Shown: positions 32,886 to 42,351 of the stretch, piece by piece | Layout of the letters: every line of letters starts with the position of its first letter | How positions within the stretch are numbered: the first letter of the stretch is position 1 | NCBI GenBank assembly: GCA_005862225.1 | Contig: SZXV01000010.1 | Span: forward strand, 62,001-126,000 | Direction of reading: 5' to 3' | Origin: Chlorobium sp. | GTDB taxonomy: Bacteria > Bacteroidota > Chlorobiia > Chlorobiales > Chlorobiaceae | DNA length: 64,000 nt | Position numbers and translations under genes: made by a program | Notes under the pieces: model-generated | What the model saw: the letters and a program-made list of their open reading frames with translations, nothing else | Database searches by the model: none | What the model was told of the DNA's origin: nothing

Positions 32886-34196
32886 ATGACCACCGCACGA
32901 GAACTGGCTTTGAATGTTTTGCAGTCACTTGAAACCGGAAAACAGCGATCTGACCAGATTCTGCACCGCACGCTGCAACATTGTGAACTGAACCGCGTTG
33001 ATCGGGCGCTTTCAACAGGATTGGTTAACGGAGTTTTGCGTTACCGTCTTCAGATAGATTTTATTATCGGGCGCTTCTATCATCACAATTTTGAAAAGGC
33101 GGCTTCTGTCCTGAAGAACATTCTTCGCCTCGGTGTCTATCAGATTCTTTTCCTCAACAAGGTGCCAGACTGGGCGGCCGTGAACGAATGCGTGAAACTG
33201 GCCAGAAAGTACAAGGGTGAACGTCTGTCGAAATTAGTCAACGGGGTGTTGAGAAAAATTACGCCTGAGAGCGTCACACTTGACGAGTGGCTGAAGAATA
33301 AAACCATTGAGGAACAGCTTTCAATACAATACTCACACCCGCAATGGCTGGTTGAACGCTGGATCGAGGCTTTCGGAAGAGAAAAAACAGAATCTATCCT
33401 TTCCTATAACAATCAGTTCCCGCTGTTTGGATTCAGAATAAACCGCCTGAAAACGTCGGAAGAGAAGCTGTTTGCTGATCCGGCACTTGCGGTTGCGCAT
33501 GAACCGTGCAGTGTGGATCCGTTCTTTCTTTCAAAAGATTTTAACTCTTTTGAACCGGCCGTGACTGATGGTCGTCTTACTGTTCAGAACCCGACACAGG
33601 GACTTGCCTGCCTGCTGCTTAATCCCGCTCCCGGCATGACGGTGGTTGACTTGTGCGCAGCACCTGGAGGCAAGGCTACCTTTATAGGGGAGTTGATGCA
33701 AAACCGTGGCCGGATTATCGCTGTCGACCGTTATGAAAAAAAACTTTCAAGAATAGAGGCTCATGCTGAGGCGCTCGGTATTACCATCATAAAAACTGTT
33801 GCGGAAGATGCACGGAGTTTTGTGCCTGAATTCCGCCCCGATGCCATCCTGCTTGATGCTCCCTGTTCGGGTACCGGGGTTCTTGGCCGACGCGCAGAAT
33901 TACGCTGGAAACTAAGCCCTGAAATGCTTCTGGAGCTCCGAACGCTGCAAGCCGAACTCCTTGATCATGCTGCGGAGCTGCTGGATGAAGGGGGAAAGCT
34001 TATCTATGCCACCTGTTCAATTGAAGCCGAAGAAAATAACCTGCTGATTGAGGCATTTCTTCAGAGACATTCTGATTTTATTGCGGGCCCCGAAGGCGCT
34101 CTGCTCACGCTGCCGGGTGAGCAGCCGGGTTTTGACGGCGGGTTCTGCCAGAGGTTGCTTAAACAGGGCAAAGAGAGAGATGGAGAGTCTGGATAA
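32886..34196 (+). CDS. rsmB: 16S rRNA (cytosine-967-C5)-methyltransferase RsmB
   Basis: A 436-aa RsmB/Sun protein. The N-terminal NusB-like RNA-binding domain (ALNVLQSLETGKQRSDQILHR-like start) is followed by a Rossmann methyltransferase core: VVDLCAAPGGKATFIGELM (SAM site), RPDAILLDAPCSGTGVLGRR (catalytic Cys in DAPCSG) and LIYATCSIEAEENN (second Cys). It methylates C967 of 16S rRNA. The 3' end overlaps xerD by 17 bp. Confidence 0.96.
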   Translation: MTTARELALNVLQSLETGKQRSDQILHRTLQHCELNRVDRALSTGLVNGVLRYRLQIDFIIGRFYHHNFEKAASVLKNILRLGVYQILFLNKVPDWAAVNECVKLARKYKGERLSKLVNGVLRKITPESVTLDEWLKNKTIEEQLSIQYSHPQWLVERWIEAFGREKTESILSYNNQFPLFGFRINRLKTSEEKLFADPALAVAHEPCSVDPFFLSKDFNSFEPAVTDGRLTVQNPTQGLACLLLNPAPGMTVVDLCAAPGGKATFIGELMQNRGRIIAVDRYEKKLSRIEAHAEALGITIIKTVAEDARSFVPEFRPDAILLDAPCSGTGVLGRRAELRWKLSPEMLLELRTLQAELLDHAAELLDEGGKLIYATCSIEAEENNLLIEAFLQRHSDFIAGPEGALLTLPGEQPGFDGGFCQRLLKQGKERDGESG

Positions 34197-35094
34197 TCAC
34201 TTCAAAAGAGTGCTGGAAAGTTTCCTGAACTATATGCTTGTCGAACGCAACTTTTCGGGAAATACCAGGGATTCATATAACAACGATCTCAGTCGCTATC
34301 TGCTTTTCATGCATCGCCATTCGAGACCGATTGAGGCTATTACGACCGCCCATATCAATGAATTCATCACTGAACTTTACTCCATCGGCCTTGAGGCAAG
34401 TTCAATGGCTCGAAATATTTCTGCAATCCGTTCGTTTCATAAATTCCTTGTGATCGAACGAACACTCGACAACAACCCGGCTGAGAGTCTCCGGCAACCC
34501 AAGCAGGCAAAATACCTCCCGAACGTCCTCACCATTGACGAAACCATGCGACTGCTTGATGCGCCAATGACTCTCGTGCCTCCCGGAAAATATCTGCTGC
34601 GAGACAAGGCGATGCTTGAACTCCTCTACGCAACAGGGGTCAGAGTCAGTGAACTCATTACTATCCAGCAGCAGAGTCTCTATCTCGATGCTGGATTTAT
34701 AAGAATTTTCGGGAAAGGATCGAAGGAGAGGCTTGTGCCGGTTGGAAGCTCAGCCATTGAATGGGTGAAGCGATACCAGAGTGGACTTCGAGTCACTCTG
34801 GTTAAGCACAATTCCGATGATTACCTGTTTCTCAATGCTCGCGGAATAAAACTGTCGCGCATGGCACTTTTTACCATGATTCAAAAATATGCTGCGATGG
34901 CAGGAATAGAAAAACATATCAGCCCGCACACCTTCCGCCATACTTTTGCCACCCATCTGCTCGAAGGCGGAGCCGATCTTCGCGCAGTCCAGGAGATGCT
35001 TGGCCACAGCTCAATTGTCACCACCCAAATCTACACGCACATCGACCGCTCATTTATCAAGGAGGTGCATAAAACCTTTCATCCAAGAGGATAA
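34180..35094 (+). CDS. xerD: site-specific tyrosine recombinase XerD
   Basis: I set the start at ATG 34180 (304 aa, MESLDNHFKRVLESF), overlapping rsmB; the track's 34048 start is in the wrong context. The N-terminal SAM-like core-binding domain (LNYMLVERNFSGNTRDSYNN) is followed by the catalytic domain with Arg in LYATGVRVSELI, HTFRHTFATHLLEGG, LGHSSIVTTQIYTH and the Tyr nucleophile in IYTH. It resolves chromosome dimers at dif with XerC. The IntI-specific additional patch between domains II and III is absent, so it is not the missing integron integrase. Confidence 0.94.
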   Translation: MESLDNHFKRVLESFLNYMLVERNFSGNTRDSYNNDLSRYLLFMHRHSRPIEAITTAHINEFITELYSIGLEASSMARNISAIRSFHKFLVIERTLDNNPAESLRQPKQAKYLPNVLTIDETMRLLDAPMTLVPPGKYLLRDKAMLELLYATGVRVSELITIQQQSLYLDAGFIRIFGKGSKERLVPVGSSAIEWVKRYQSGLRVTLVKHNSDDYLFLNARGIKLSRMALFTMIQKYAAMAGIEKHISPHTFRHTFATHLLEGGADLRAVQEMLGHSSIVTTQIYTHIDRSFIKEVHKTFHPRG

Positions 35095-35101
35095 GAGGGG
35101 C

Positions 35102-35584
35102 TTATTTGTATCCCATTGTCTCAATAATGAGTCTTTTCTTGTCGTGGCTCTCCATTTCGATCTTAAAGGCCGACAGAGTCATATTGACATCAATGAAGAA
35201 AAAGAGCAACGAAAAGCTAAGGCAGAGCATACTGAAAATGAAAATCCCCGACAAGAGCATCGGCAGATCAAGATTGATCAGCGCACTCAGAAACAGCAGG
35301 ATAATCAGCCAGCTCGCGCCAATACAGGTCAGACATGCCAATAAAATTGATATACGAATATAGCGAGCGCGCTTCCAGAGAATGGCGACCTCCTTATTGA
35401 TTCTGAGGATATAGGATTCGGGATAGGATTCCAGATCATCAAGAAGCGAACGTGAACGATCAATAACCCGACCAAGTCTGTTGGTCATCGTAAGAAACAG
35501 AAGACCGAGGCCCGATATGAGAATCATCGGGCCAATTGCGGTTTGAAGAATAGGGACAAGCTCCCTGAATGAAGTAACTGACAT
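35102..35584 (-). CDS. DUF2721 membrane protein
   Basis: A 160-aa protein of the DUF2721 family: a helix at residues 16-36 (AIGPMILISGLGLLFLTMTN), the conserved cytoplasmic RLGRVIDRSRSLLDDL, and two or three more membrane helices (ISILLACLTCIGASWLIILL, FSMLCLSFSLLFFFIDVN). Function is unknown. It is convergent with xerD and 17 bp from the helicase gene, on the same strand as the latter. Confidence 0.88.
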   Translation of the reverse strand: MSVTSFRELVPILQTAIGPMILISGLGLLFLTMTNRLGRVIDRSRSLLDDLESYPESYILRINKEVAILWKRARYIRISILLACLTCIGASWLIILLFLSALINLDLPMLLSGIFIFSMLCLSFSLLFFFIDVNMTLSAFKIEMESHDKKRLIIETMGYK

Positions 35585-35601
35585 AATGTTCGGGCAATTC
35601 C

Positions 35602-37389
35602 TTAACCCTTTCTTTTCTTTTTATTGCCAGTAAAGAAAGTTGTCTCTTTTCCGGCTGGTTTATATGGCTTTTTAAAACTCTTTTTTATCCCGTATGGCGA
35701 CTCTCGTTCCTGATCTTCCATTTTGGAGAGCCTCAACTGACGGCCGCAGACCCTGACCTTTCTCAGCTCATGAAACACATTATCCGGCATTCCCTGTGGC
35801 AGTTCAACCGTGCTGTAGGAATCGTTAATCGAAATATGGCCGACCGACTCGGGATCAAGTCCAACCTCATTTAAAATCGCGCCGAGAATATTTCCGGCCT
35901 TCACCCCATGCTCGCTGCCAACCTCAAGACGGTAGCGTTCTTTGCCTTCATCTCCATAGCTTTCTCCCTTCCCTCTCCTTTTGACGGGCCCACGATCCCG
36001 GTCAAAACTACGCTCTCTGCCCGATCCTTCTCTCTCATCATGAAACTTTGTTTTCTCAGGCTTATTCGATAAAAGAAGCGGGGTTTCCCCCTGAACAATC
36101 GATGCAAGGGCTGCCGCAGCTTCGAGTTCCGCGACATCATGCTCGTGACAGTACTGTTCGATAAGCTTGGTAAAAAATCCAAGATCTTCAGCGGCAATCG
36201 TATCAGTAATGCGCTGGTTGAATTTTGCAATCCTCTTGTTGTTGATGACTTCCGTTGTTGGCAGTTCCATCAGCTCAATACGGCTGTGTGTTGCACGCTC
36301 TATAGAGTACAGCATGTTTTTCTCTCTTGGAGAGACAAACAAAATGGCATCACCAGCACGTCCGGCACGCCCGGTACGCCCGATACGGTGTACGTATGAT
36401 TCGGTGTCGGAAGGGATATCGTAGTTGATGACATGGCTGATACGATCAACATCAAGTCCACGTGCAGCCACATCGGTAGCAATCACAATACTCAACACGC
36501 CGCTCTTCAGTTGTTCGACGGTGCGTTCACGCTGACTCTGGGGCATATCACCGTTAAGTGCGGCTGCGCCAAATCCCCTGGCCTGAAGTTTTTCAGCAAG
36601 TTCAATGGTCATGGTTTTGGTGCGCACAAAAATGAGCATCCCGTCAAACGGTTCGACTTCAAGAATTCTGGTCAGAATGTCAATTTTGTGGCTTCCACCA
36701 ACAATCCAGTAACGCTGACGAGTGGTATCAACTGTTGTCGTTTTTGACTGTATGGTAATCTCTGCTGGATTATTCAGATGCTTTTGGGCAATACGGCGGA
36801 TCACCGAAGGCATGGTGGCAGAGAAGAGGGCGATCTGACGGTCTTTGGGTGTCTGGTCAAGAATCCAGTCGACATCATCAATAAATCCCATGCGAAGCAT
36901 TTCATCTGCTTCGTCAAGCACCAGACATTTGAGAGCATTGAGATTAAGTGAACCACGACGAATATGATCCATGACACGGCCGGGAGTTCCGACAACGACA
37001 TGCACGCCGCGTCTCAACATGCGAAGCTGAATACCATAATCCTGTCCTCCATAAATGGGAACGACATGAAAACCCTTGAGATATTCTGCATAACGCTGAA
37101 ATGCCTCTGCTACCTGAATGGCAAGCTCCCGTGTAGGGGCAAGCACAAGCGCCTGGGGTTCGGCCTGTTCAAGATTGATATTAGAGAGTATCGGGAGAGC
37201 AAAGGCTGCGGTTTTTCCTGTCCCGGTCTGCGCCTGGCCAAGAACATCACGTCCTTCAAGAATAAGTGGAATTGTCTGAGCCTGAATTGGTGTTGGGGTT
37301 TCGTACCCAACCTCTTGAAGTGCTCTCATCAAGGGTTCCGCGAGCTGGAGGACGCTAAAATCCATCGGCAATAATTGCTGTTCTTTCAT
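35602..37389 (-). CDS. deaD: DEAD-box RNA helicase with C-terminal DbpA RNA-binding domain
   Basis: A 595-aa helicase from ATG 37389; the track start at 37470 is unsupported. The motifs are GYETPTPIQAQTIPL (Q), AQTGTGKTAAFALP (I), VLAPTRELAIQ (Ia), VLDEADEML (DEAD), LFSATMP (III), and HRIGRTGRAGRAGDA (VI). The tail has a basic linker (REGSGRERSFDRDRGPVKRR) and a DbpA/CsdA domain (YRLEVGSEHGVKAGNILGAI). Such CsdA-type helicases remodel ribosome precursors and structured mRNA, often in the cold. Confidence 0.93.
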   Translation of the reverse strand: MKEQQLLPMDFSVLQLAEPLMRALQEVGYETPTPIQAQTIPLILEGRDVLGQAQTGTGKTAAFALPILSNINLEQAEPQALVLAPTRELAIQVAEAFQRYAEYLKGFHVVPIYGGQDYGIQLRMLRRGVHVVVGTPGRVMDHIRRGSLNLNALKCLVLDEADEMLRMGFIDDVDWILDQTPKDRQIALFSATMPSVIRRIAQKHLNNPAEITIQSKTTTVDTTRQRYWIVGGSHKIDILTRILEVEPFDGMLIFVRTKTMTIELAEKLQARGFGAAALNGDMPQSQRERTVEQLKSGVLSIVIATDVAARGLDVDRISHVINYDIPSDTESYVHRIGRTGRAGRAGDAILFVSPREKNMLYSIERATHSRIELMELPTTEVINNKRIAKFNQRITDTIAAEDLGFFTKLIEQYCHEHDVAELEAAAALASIVQGETPLLLSNKPEKTKFHDEREGSGRERSFDRDRGPVKRRGKGESYGDEGKERYRLEVGSEHGVKAGNILGAILNEVGLDPESVGHISINDSYSTVELPQGMPDNVFHELRKVRVCGRQLRLSKMEDQERESPYGIKKSFKKPYKPAGKETTFFTGNKKKRKG

Positions 37390-37774
37390 TTGTAATTTTT
37401 TCCTTTCCAAATCATTGATAAAAAAATGCCTCGTTCGAGGCGAGAATGGCAGCAATGCAGGAAAGAACAAAATGAAGAAAAGTTCTCATCAACCGAAAAC
37501 ATCAGGGCTGTTCTCTTTGAAAAAACAAGCACCATCGAATCGTCACAAACACATAAAACTTTCCGGTCAGTACGACCATATTTTTTTATGTATTCTTTCT
37601 TAGCATATTCACCACGCATTAAAAACGGTAGCATAGTACCATTTTTTTTTGTAAACGACGAATTTATTTTTTATGCGCGGTTATTGAGTTTTCGCAACAC
37701 AGCTAACCATACCTGCGACTTTTTTGTTACTTTCAAATGTCATCAAGCTTTTTTGTACAAGGCAATAAGTCGTT
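37390..37774. other. intergenic region between divergent helicase and waaA genes
   Basis: 385 bp holding both promoters. The only structure I see is the hairpin CCTCG-TT-CGAGG at 37432-37443 in the leader of the helicase mRNA. The ORFs in the track (37386-37634, 37415-37603, 37426-37974) have no protein-like character. A long untranslated leader would suit a cold-regulated helicase, but this is inference. Confidence 0.5.
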
Positions 37775-39046
37775 ATGAACAGTCCCGCTATCGTATTCTA
37801 TACCATTTTTTCCCCTGTTTTTCTCGGGATTGCAAAACTTTTCAGTGTTTTTCATACCAAGCTTCAGACTTTTTTCAGGGTGCGGAAAAATCTATTCCAG
37901 GAACTGGAACAAAAAATCAGCACACTCGCTCCTTCTTCTTTCAGATTATGGGTTCATGCTGCATCGGTCGGTGAATTCGAGCAGGCGCGACCGGTCATTG
38001 CTGACCTGAAAAAAAAACATCCTGAGTTCACTCTTTTTGTCTCCTTTCTTTCAGATTCAGGCTATAACGCCAGAAAAAATTTTCCTGATGCTTCCGCCGT
38101 CTTTTACCTGCCAACAGACACTCATGCCAACGCAAGAAAGCTCCTTGCGCTGCTCAGGCCGGATGTGCTTGTACTGATGCGCTACGACTTCTGGCCAAAT
38201 CATCTCATCGAAGCAAAAAAATGCGGCACAAAGCTGATTCTTGCCGCAGCGGTACTGCAAGAGAACGCACCATATTTCAAACCCCTTCTGAAAGGCTTTT
38301 ACCAAAGCATTTTCCACCTGTTTGATCATATTTATACCGTTTCATCAAAAGATACCCTTGCTTTCAGTCAGGTATTCAATTGCCGGCAGGCAAAAACTGC
38401 GGGCGACCCGAGGTTTGACCAGGTCTTGCTGCGCAGCCAGAACTGTGCAAAAATTGATCACCTCAAACCTTTCTTTGAAAACCGCACCGTTCTTGTTGCA
38501 GGAAGCGTATGGGAGCAGGACGAGATGCTGCTCTTGCCTGCATTGCTGGGGCTTGAGGAAAGGCCGGCGCTGATTCTGGTGCCGCATGAAGTCAACCCCG
38601 AAAACATGGAACGCCTTTACCAGAAGCTGCAAAACCAGTCTCTCCCTTATGTGCCAGTATCACGCATCAAGAGCGCATTCAATCCTGAACAGGAAATTCT
38701 GGTTATCGACCAAACCGGTTATCTTGTTGAACTCTATTCTCTCGCCTCAATAGCTTATGTCGGTGGAGGGTTCGGAGTGAATGTGCATAATACGCTCGAA
38801 CCGGCAGTTTACAGCATTCCGGTGATGTTTGGCCCCAGATATCATAACTCGCCCGAGGCAGAAGGAATTGTCGCCGCTGGAGGCGCTACCGTCATTCATG
38901 ATGAAAAGGAACTTGCCGCTGCACTGAAAACATTGACAGCCGATCCCGCTCAAAGAAAAATAAACGGGATGGCGGCTGGAAAGTTTGTACAACAAAGCAC
39001 TGGCGCGACGGCAATCATTTCTGACGGCATTGAACAATACATGTGA
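37775..39046 (+). CDS. waaA: 3-deoxy-D-manno-octulosonic acid (Kdo) transferase
   Basis: A 423-aa WaaA/KdtA. A hydrophobic N-terminal anchor (IVFYTIFSPVFLGIAKLF) is followed by WVHAASVGEFEQARP, FVSFLSDSGYNARKNF, RYDFWPNHLIEAKKCG, AGSVWEQDEM and the acceptor-domain YVGGGFGVNVHNTLEPAVY. It transfers Kdo from CMP-Kdo to lipid A precursor at the inner membrane, in line with the LPS-bearing outer membrane also implied by hldD at 59561. Confidence 0.95.
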   Translation: MNSPAIVFYTIFSPVFLGIAKLFSVFHTKLQTFFRVRKNLFQELEQKISTLAPSSFRLWVHAASVGEFEQARPVIADLKKKHPEFTLFVSFLSDSGYNARKNFPDASAVFYLPTDTHANARKLLALLRPDVLVLMRYDFWPNHLIEAKKCGTKLILAAAVLQENAPYFKPLLKGFYQSIFHLFDHIYTVSSKDTLAFSQVFNCRQAKTAGDPRFDQVLLRSQNCAKIDHLKPFFENRTVLVAGSVWEQDEMLLLPALLGLEERPALILVPHEVNPENMERLYQKLQNQSLPYVPVSRIKSAFNPEQEILVIDQTGYLVELYSLASIAYVGGGFGVNVHNTLEPAVYSIPVMFGPRYHNSPEAEGIVAAGGATVIHDEKELAAALKTLTADPAQRKINGMAAGKFVQQSTGATAIISDGIEQYM

Positions 39047-39051
39047 CTGAA

Positions 39052-39072
39052 CGATGATGATAAAAAATCATC
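39052..39072 (+). terminator. hairpin after waaA
   Basis: A GATGAT-AAAAA-ATCATC stem follows the waaA stop by a few bases. It is weak and AT-rich and may serve either strand. Confidence 0.35.
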
Positions 39073-39087
39073 TCACTGGGACAGTCA

Positions 39088-39115
39088 TAAATACACAATA
39101 TCACCTACGTCCCCT
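39088..39115 (+). repeat. 28-bp inverted repeat, left copy
   Basis: TAAATACACAATATCACCTA plus CGTCCCCT recurs as its exact reverse complement at 50939-50966. The pair encloses the symporter, prfC and the whole copper cluster (11.8 kb). Confidence 0.9.
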
Positions 39116-39132
39116 GTTTCGCTCCCCGGTTT

Positions 39133-40455
39133 TTACTGGCGGGAGAAGTAGTCTTTTGTTTCTGCTGCTACGACTGGACTGAGCACAATCAGGGAGACAA
39201 GGTTTGGCAAGGCCATAAGAGCGTTGGCGATATCAGCAAAGCTCCATACTACCTGGAGGGAAGCTACTGAGCCGACCATGACTGCTGCTACCCATGCCCA
39301 TCGGTAGGATTTTATAAATTTTTTGCCAACAAGGTATTCGACTGCTTTTTCTCCGTAATAGGACCAGCCAAGAATGGTCGAAAAGACAAAGGTCAGGAGA
39401 CCGATGGTGAGAACGGTATTACCAATATAGGGGACTGCCTCAAAGGCCGCGCTGGTAAGCTCTGCGCCTTTCAGGCCGTTTTGCCACATACCGGAGTTGA
39501 CAACGACAATTCCGGTTGCAAGGCAGACGACGACGGTATCCCAGAAGGTGCCTGTTGATGAAATAAGCGCCTGTTTGACGGGATGTTTGGTCTGTGCGGC
39601 AGCAGCGACAATCGGAGCACTGCCAAGCCCTGATTCGTTGGAAAAGAGGCCTCGGGCAATACCGAAGCGCATCGCCTCCTTGACTCCCGCACCGGCAAAG
39701 CCTCCAAGAGCCGCCTGACCGGTAAATGCTGATGAAAGAATAAGCTGAAAGGTATCAAGCAGAGTTTCGTGTTTCAAGACAAGCAGTACAAGACATCCTG
39801 CCACATAAAAAATGGCCATAAAGGGCACAAGATATTCACACACTTTTGCAATAGAGGTAATACCGCCAATAATGACAACTGCGGTAAAAATGGTCAAGAC
39901 CACACCAGTTATCCAGGGTGAGATGTGAAAATTGTTCTCTACCATCACCGCAATGGAATTGGCCTGAACCATATTGCCGATACCAAATGCTGCAATAGAG
40001 GTAAAAACAGCGAAAAGAACCGCGAGCCATTTCATGTTCATCGCTTTTTCCAGTACATACATGGGGCCGCCCGAAATTGTGCCGTCTTCTCCAACCGTTC
40101 GGTATTTCACAGAGAGCACAGCCTCGGCATATTTGGTGGCAATACCAAACACCCCGGTCAGCCACATCCAGAGAACTGCTCCGGGACCACCTGCTGCAAC
40201 GGCAGTCGAAACACCGACAATGTTACCTGTTCCTATGGTTGCGGCGAGAGCGGTTACAAGCGCTCCAAAATGGCTTATCTCCCCTTCTCCCTCCTTTGTC
40301 CTTGTGAAAGACATCTTTATTGCCCGGAAGGTATATTTCTGAATAAAACCAAGCCTGAATGTCAAAAAAAGATGCGTTCCAAAAAGAAGCACCAACAGAG
40401 GAATCCCCCAGACATAGCCGCTGATCTGATCCAGTACTTTTTCAAGAGTCTCCAC
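39133..40455 (-). CDS. alanine/glycine:cation symporter (AGCS family)
   Basis: The start is GTG 40455 (440 aa), with GGGAGG five bases upstream; the ORF-track start at 40506 lacks a ribosome site. The AGCS signatures are GTHLFLTFRLGFIQKYTFRA, IGTGNIVGVSTAVAAGGPGAVLWMW (core GTGNIVGVSTA) and GLFSNESGLGSAPI. About 10-11 membrane helices fill the rest. Transporters of this type import alanine or glycine with Na+ or H+. It is divergent from prfC. Confidence 0.92.
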   Translation of the reverse strand: METLEKVLDQISGYVWGIPLLVLLFGTHLFLTFRLGFIQKYTFRAIKMSFTRTKEGEGEISHFGALVTALAATIGTGNIVGVSTAVAAGGPGAVLWMWLTGVFGIATKYAEAVLSVKYRTVGEDGTISGGPMYVLEKAMNMKWLAVLFAVFTSIAAFGIGNMVQANSIAVMVENNFHISPWITGVVLTIFTAVVIIGGITSIAKVCEYLVPFMAIFYVAGCLVLLVLKHETLLDTFQLILSSAFTGQAALGGFAGAGVKEAMRFGIARGLFSNESGLGSAPIVAAAAQTKHPVKQALISSTGTFWDTVVVCLATGIVVVNSGMWQNGLKGAELTSAAFEAVPYIGNTVLTIGLLTFVFSTILGWSYYGEKAVEYLVGKKFIKSYRWAWVAAVMVGSVASLQVVWSFADIANALMALPNLVSLIVLSPVVAAETKDYFSRQ

Positions 40456-40669
40456 GAAACCTCCCTGAGTTTGAAGATGATGATGTTTGGTAATAGAAGA
40501 GAACATACGCTATCTGAAGGAAAATCCCGAAGGAGAAAACTGCCTGTTAAAGAGAGTGCCTGTTTATTAGCAGGGTTCTTTGTATCTTTTCCGGAAAAGT
40601 CAAGTTTACGTCATTTTTTTTACCCCAAGCAACAGTAATAAACTGAAAGCAGAGAGCCGATTCTAAATC

Positions 40670-42259
40670 ATGGATTTAATAAAAGAGACAGCGAGAAGAA
40701 AGACGTTTGCCATTATCAGTCACCCTGATGCCGGAAAAACAACCCTGACAGAAAAATTTCTGCTTTTTGGCGGAGCAATTCAAACCGCCGGAGCCGTTAA
40801 AAGCAACAAGATCCGCAAGACAGCGACCAGCGACTTTATGGAGATCGAAAAACAGCGCGGAATCTCTGTTGCCACCTCGGTCATGGGGTTTGAGTATGCC
40901 GGAAAACGGGTCAATATTCTTGACACTCCGGGTCACAAGGATTTCGCCGAGGATACCTACCGGACGCTGACCGCCGTTGACAGTGTCATTCTTGTAGTCG
41001 ATTGCGTCAAAGGAGTTGAGGAACAGACTGAAAAGCTGATGGAGGTGTGCCGTATGCGCAACACTCCTGTCATCATCTTCATCAACAAGATGGATCGTGA
41101 AGGGAGAAACCCTTTTGAACTGCTTGATGAGCTTGAACACAAGCTCCAAATCAGTGTCCGGCCCCTCACCTGGCCGATCAGTCAGGGGCAGACCTTCAAG
41201 GGAGTCTACAACCTCTACAACAAAGAACTCAACCTTTTTGAAGCCAATACCACCCGCATCAGCGAAAGCAATATCCGGGTCAATGACCTGAACGATCCTG
41301 AACTGGATAAATGGATTCCGGAAAGTTTCGGCAAAAAACTCCGGGAAGACGTTGCCCTGATTGAAGGTGTCTATGAACCTTTTCATGTTGAGACCTATCG
41401 TGCCGGACATCTTGCTCCAGTATTTTTTGGAAGCGCTATCAATAACTTTGGCGTCAGAGAGCTTCTTGAAACATTTCTCACCGTCGCACCAAGCCCGGAT
41501 GAGCGGGAAGCAACTGAACGGATCGTTAAAGCTTCGGAAGAGGCTATGAGCGGATTTGTCTTTAAAATCCATGCCAATCTCGATCCGAACCATCGCGACC
41601 GCACCGCTTTTTTCCGGATCTGCTCCGGCAGTTTCGAGCGCAACAAGTTCTACTACCACACCCGACTGAAGAAAAAAATACGCTTTTCAAGCCCGACGCA
41701 ATTCATGGCCAATGAAAAAAGTGTTGTTGATGAGTCATGGCCTGGCGACGTGATCGGTCTCTACGACAACGGATCCCTGAAAATTGGCGACAGCCTGACT
41801 GAAGGCGAGGATCTTCATTTCCGTGGGATACCAAGCTTTTCACCTGAAATCTTCAAGGCGCTGGAAAATCGCGACCCAATGAAAGCCAAACAGCTCGACA
41901 AGGGGGTGCGCCAGCTCACCGAAGAGGGGGTCGCCCAGCTTTTCATCCAGCATGGCACGCGCAAAATTATCGGCACCGTCGGAGAGTTACAGTTTGACGT
42001 CATCAAGTTCCGCCTGGAACACGAATACGGGGCACAGTGCGACTTCACCCCCCTGCGCTTTCACAAGGCATTCTGGATTACCGGAAACAACAAAGAGATG
42101 CTTGAGGAGTTTTTGCGCCGCAAATGGAACGCCGTGGCCCGCGACAAAGAGGAGCATCCCGTTTTCTTTGCAGAAAGCGAATGGATGCTCAAAATTGCCA
42201 AAGATGACTACCCTGAGCTGGAGTTCCATACCACCTCTGAGTTCAAAACCGAAGGTTAA
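40670..42259 (+). CDS. prfC: peptide chain release factor 3
   Basis: A 529-aa translational GTPase. The G motifs are [14 protein letters not shown] (G1), IEKQRGISV (G2), DTPGHKDF (G3) and [10 protein letters not shown] (G4), followed by domain 2 and the RF3-specific C-terminal region ending [11 protein letters not shown]3 recycles RF1/RF2 from the ribosome after termination. The length and motifs are standard. A long antisense ORF (40676-41659, 327 aa) is a codon-bias shadow. Confidence 0.97.
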   Translation: MDLIKETARRKTFAIISHPDAGKTTLTEKFLLFGGAIQTAGAVKSNKIRKTATSDFMEIEKQRGISVATSVMGFEYAGKRVNILDTPGHKDFAEDTYRTLTAVDSVILVVDCVKGVEEQTEKLMEVCRMRNTPVIIFINKMDREGRNPFELLDELEHKLQISVRPLTWPISQGQTFKGVYNLYNKELNLFEANTTRISESNIRVNDLNDPELDKWIPESFGKKLREDVALIEGVYEPFHVETYRAGHLAPVFFGSAINNFGVRELLETFLTVAPSPDEREATERIVKASEEAMSGFVFKIHANLDPNHRDRTAFFRICSGSFERNKFYYHTRLKKKIRFSSPTQFMANEKSVVDESWPGDVIGLYDNGSLKIGDSLTEGEDLHFRGIPSFSPEIFKALENRDPMKAKQLDKGVRQLTEEGVAQLFIQHGTRKIIGTVGELQFDVIKFRLEHEYGAQCDFTPLRFHKAFWITGNNKEMLEEFLRRKWNAVARDKEEHPVFFAESEWMLKIAKDDYPELEFHTTSEFKTEG

Positions 42260-42351
42260 AAAACGGAGACTATGCAGGTTCTCGGCAGGGCAGTGAACTT
42301 ATTGTGAAAATTTATGTTATGTGTTCAATAAACTTTTTGTTTTGGACTGAC

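Noticed and set aside
34180-35094. Possible integron integrase IntI
   Set aside because: Sequence and location (after rsmB) fit housekeeping XerD; the IntI-specific extra segment is not present, and it is 6.6 kb from the array on conserved backbone.
37386-37634. 82-aa minus-strand ORF ahead of the helicase
   Set aside because: No family, poor codon pattern; more likely an untranslated leader.
40676-41659. 327-aa minus-strand ORF antisense to prfC
   Set aside because: No domain and no ribosome site; prfC on the plus strand is complete with all G motifs. It is a codon-bias shadow.
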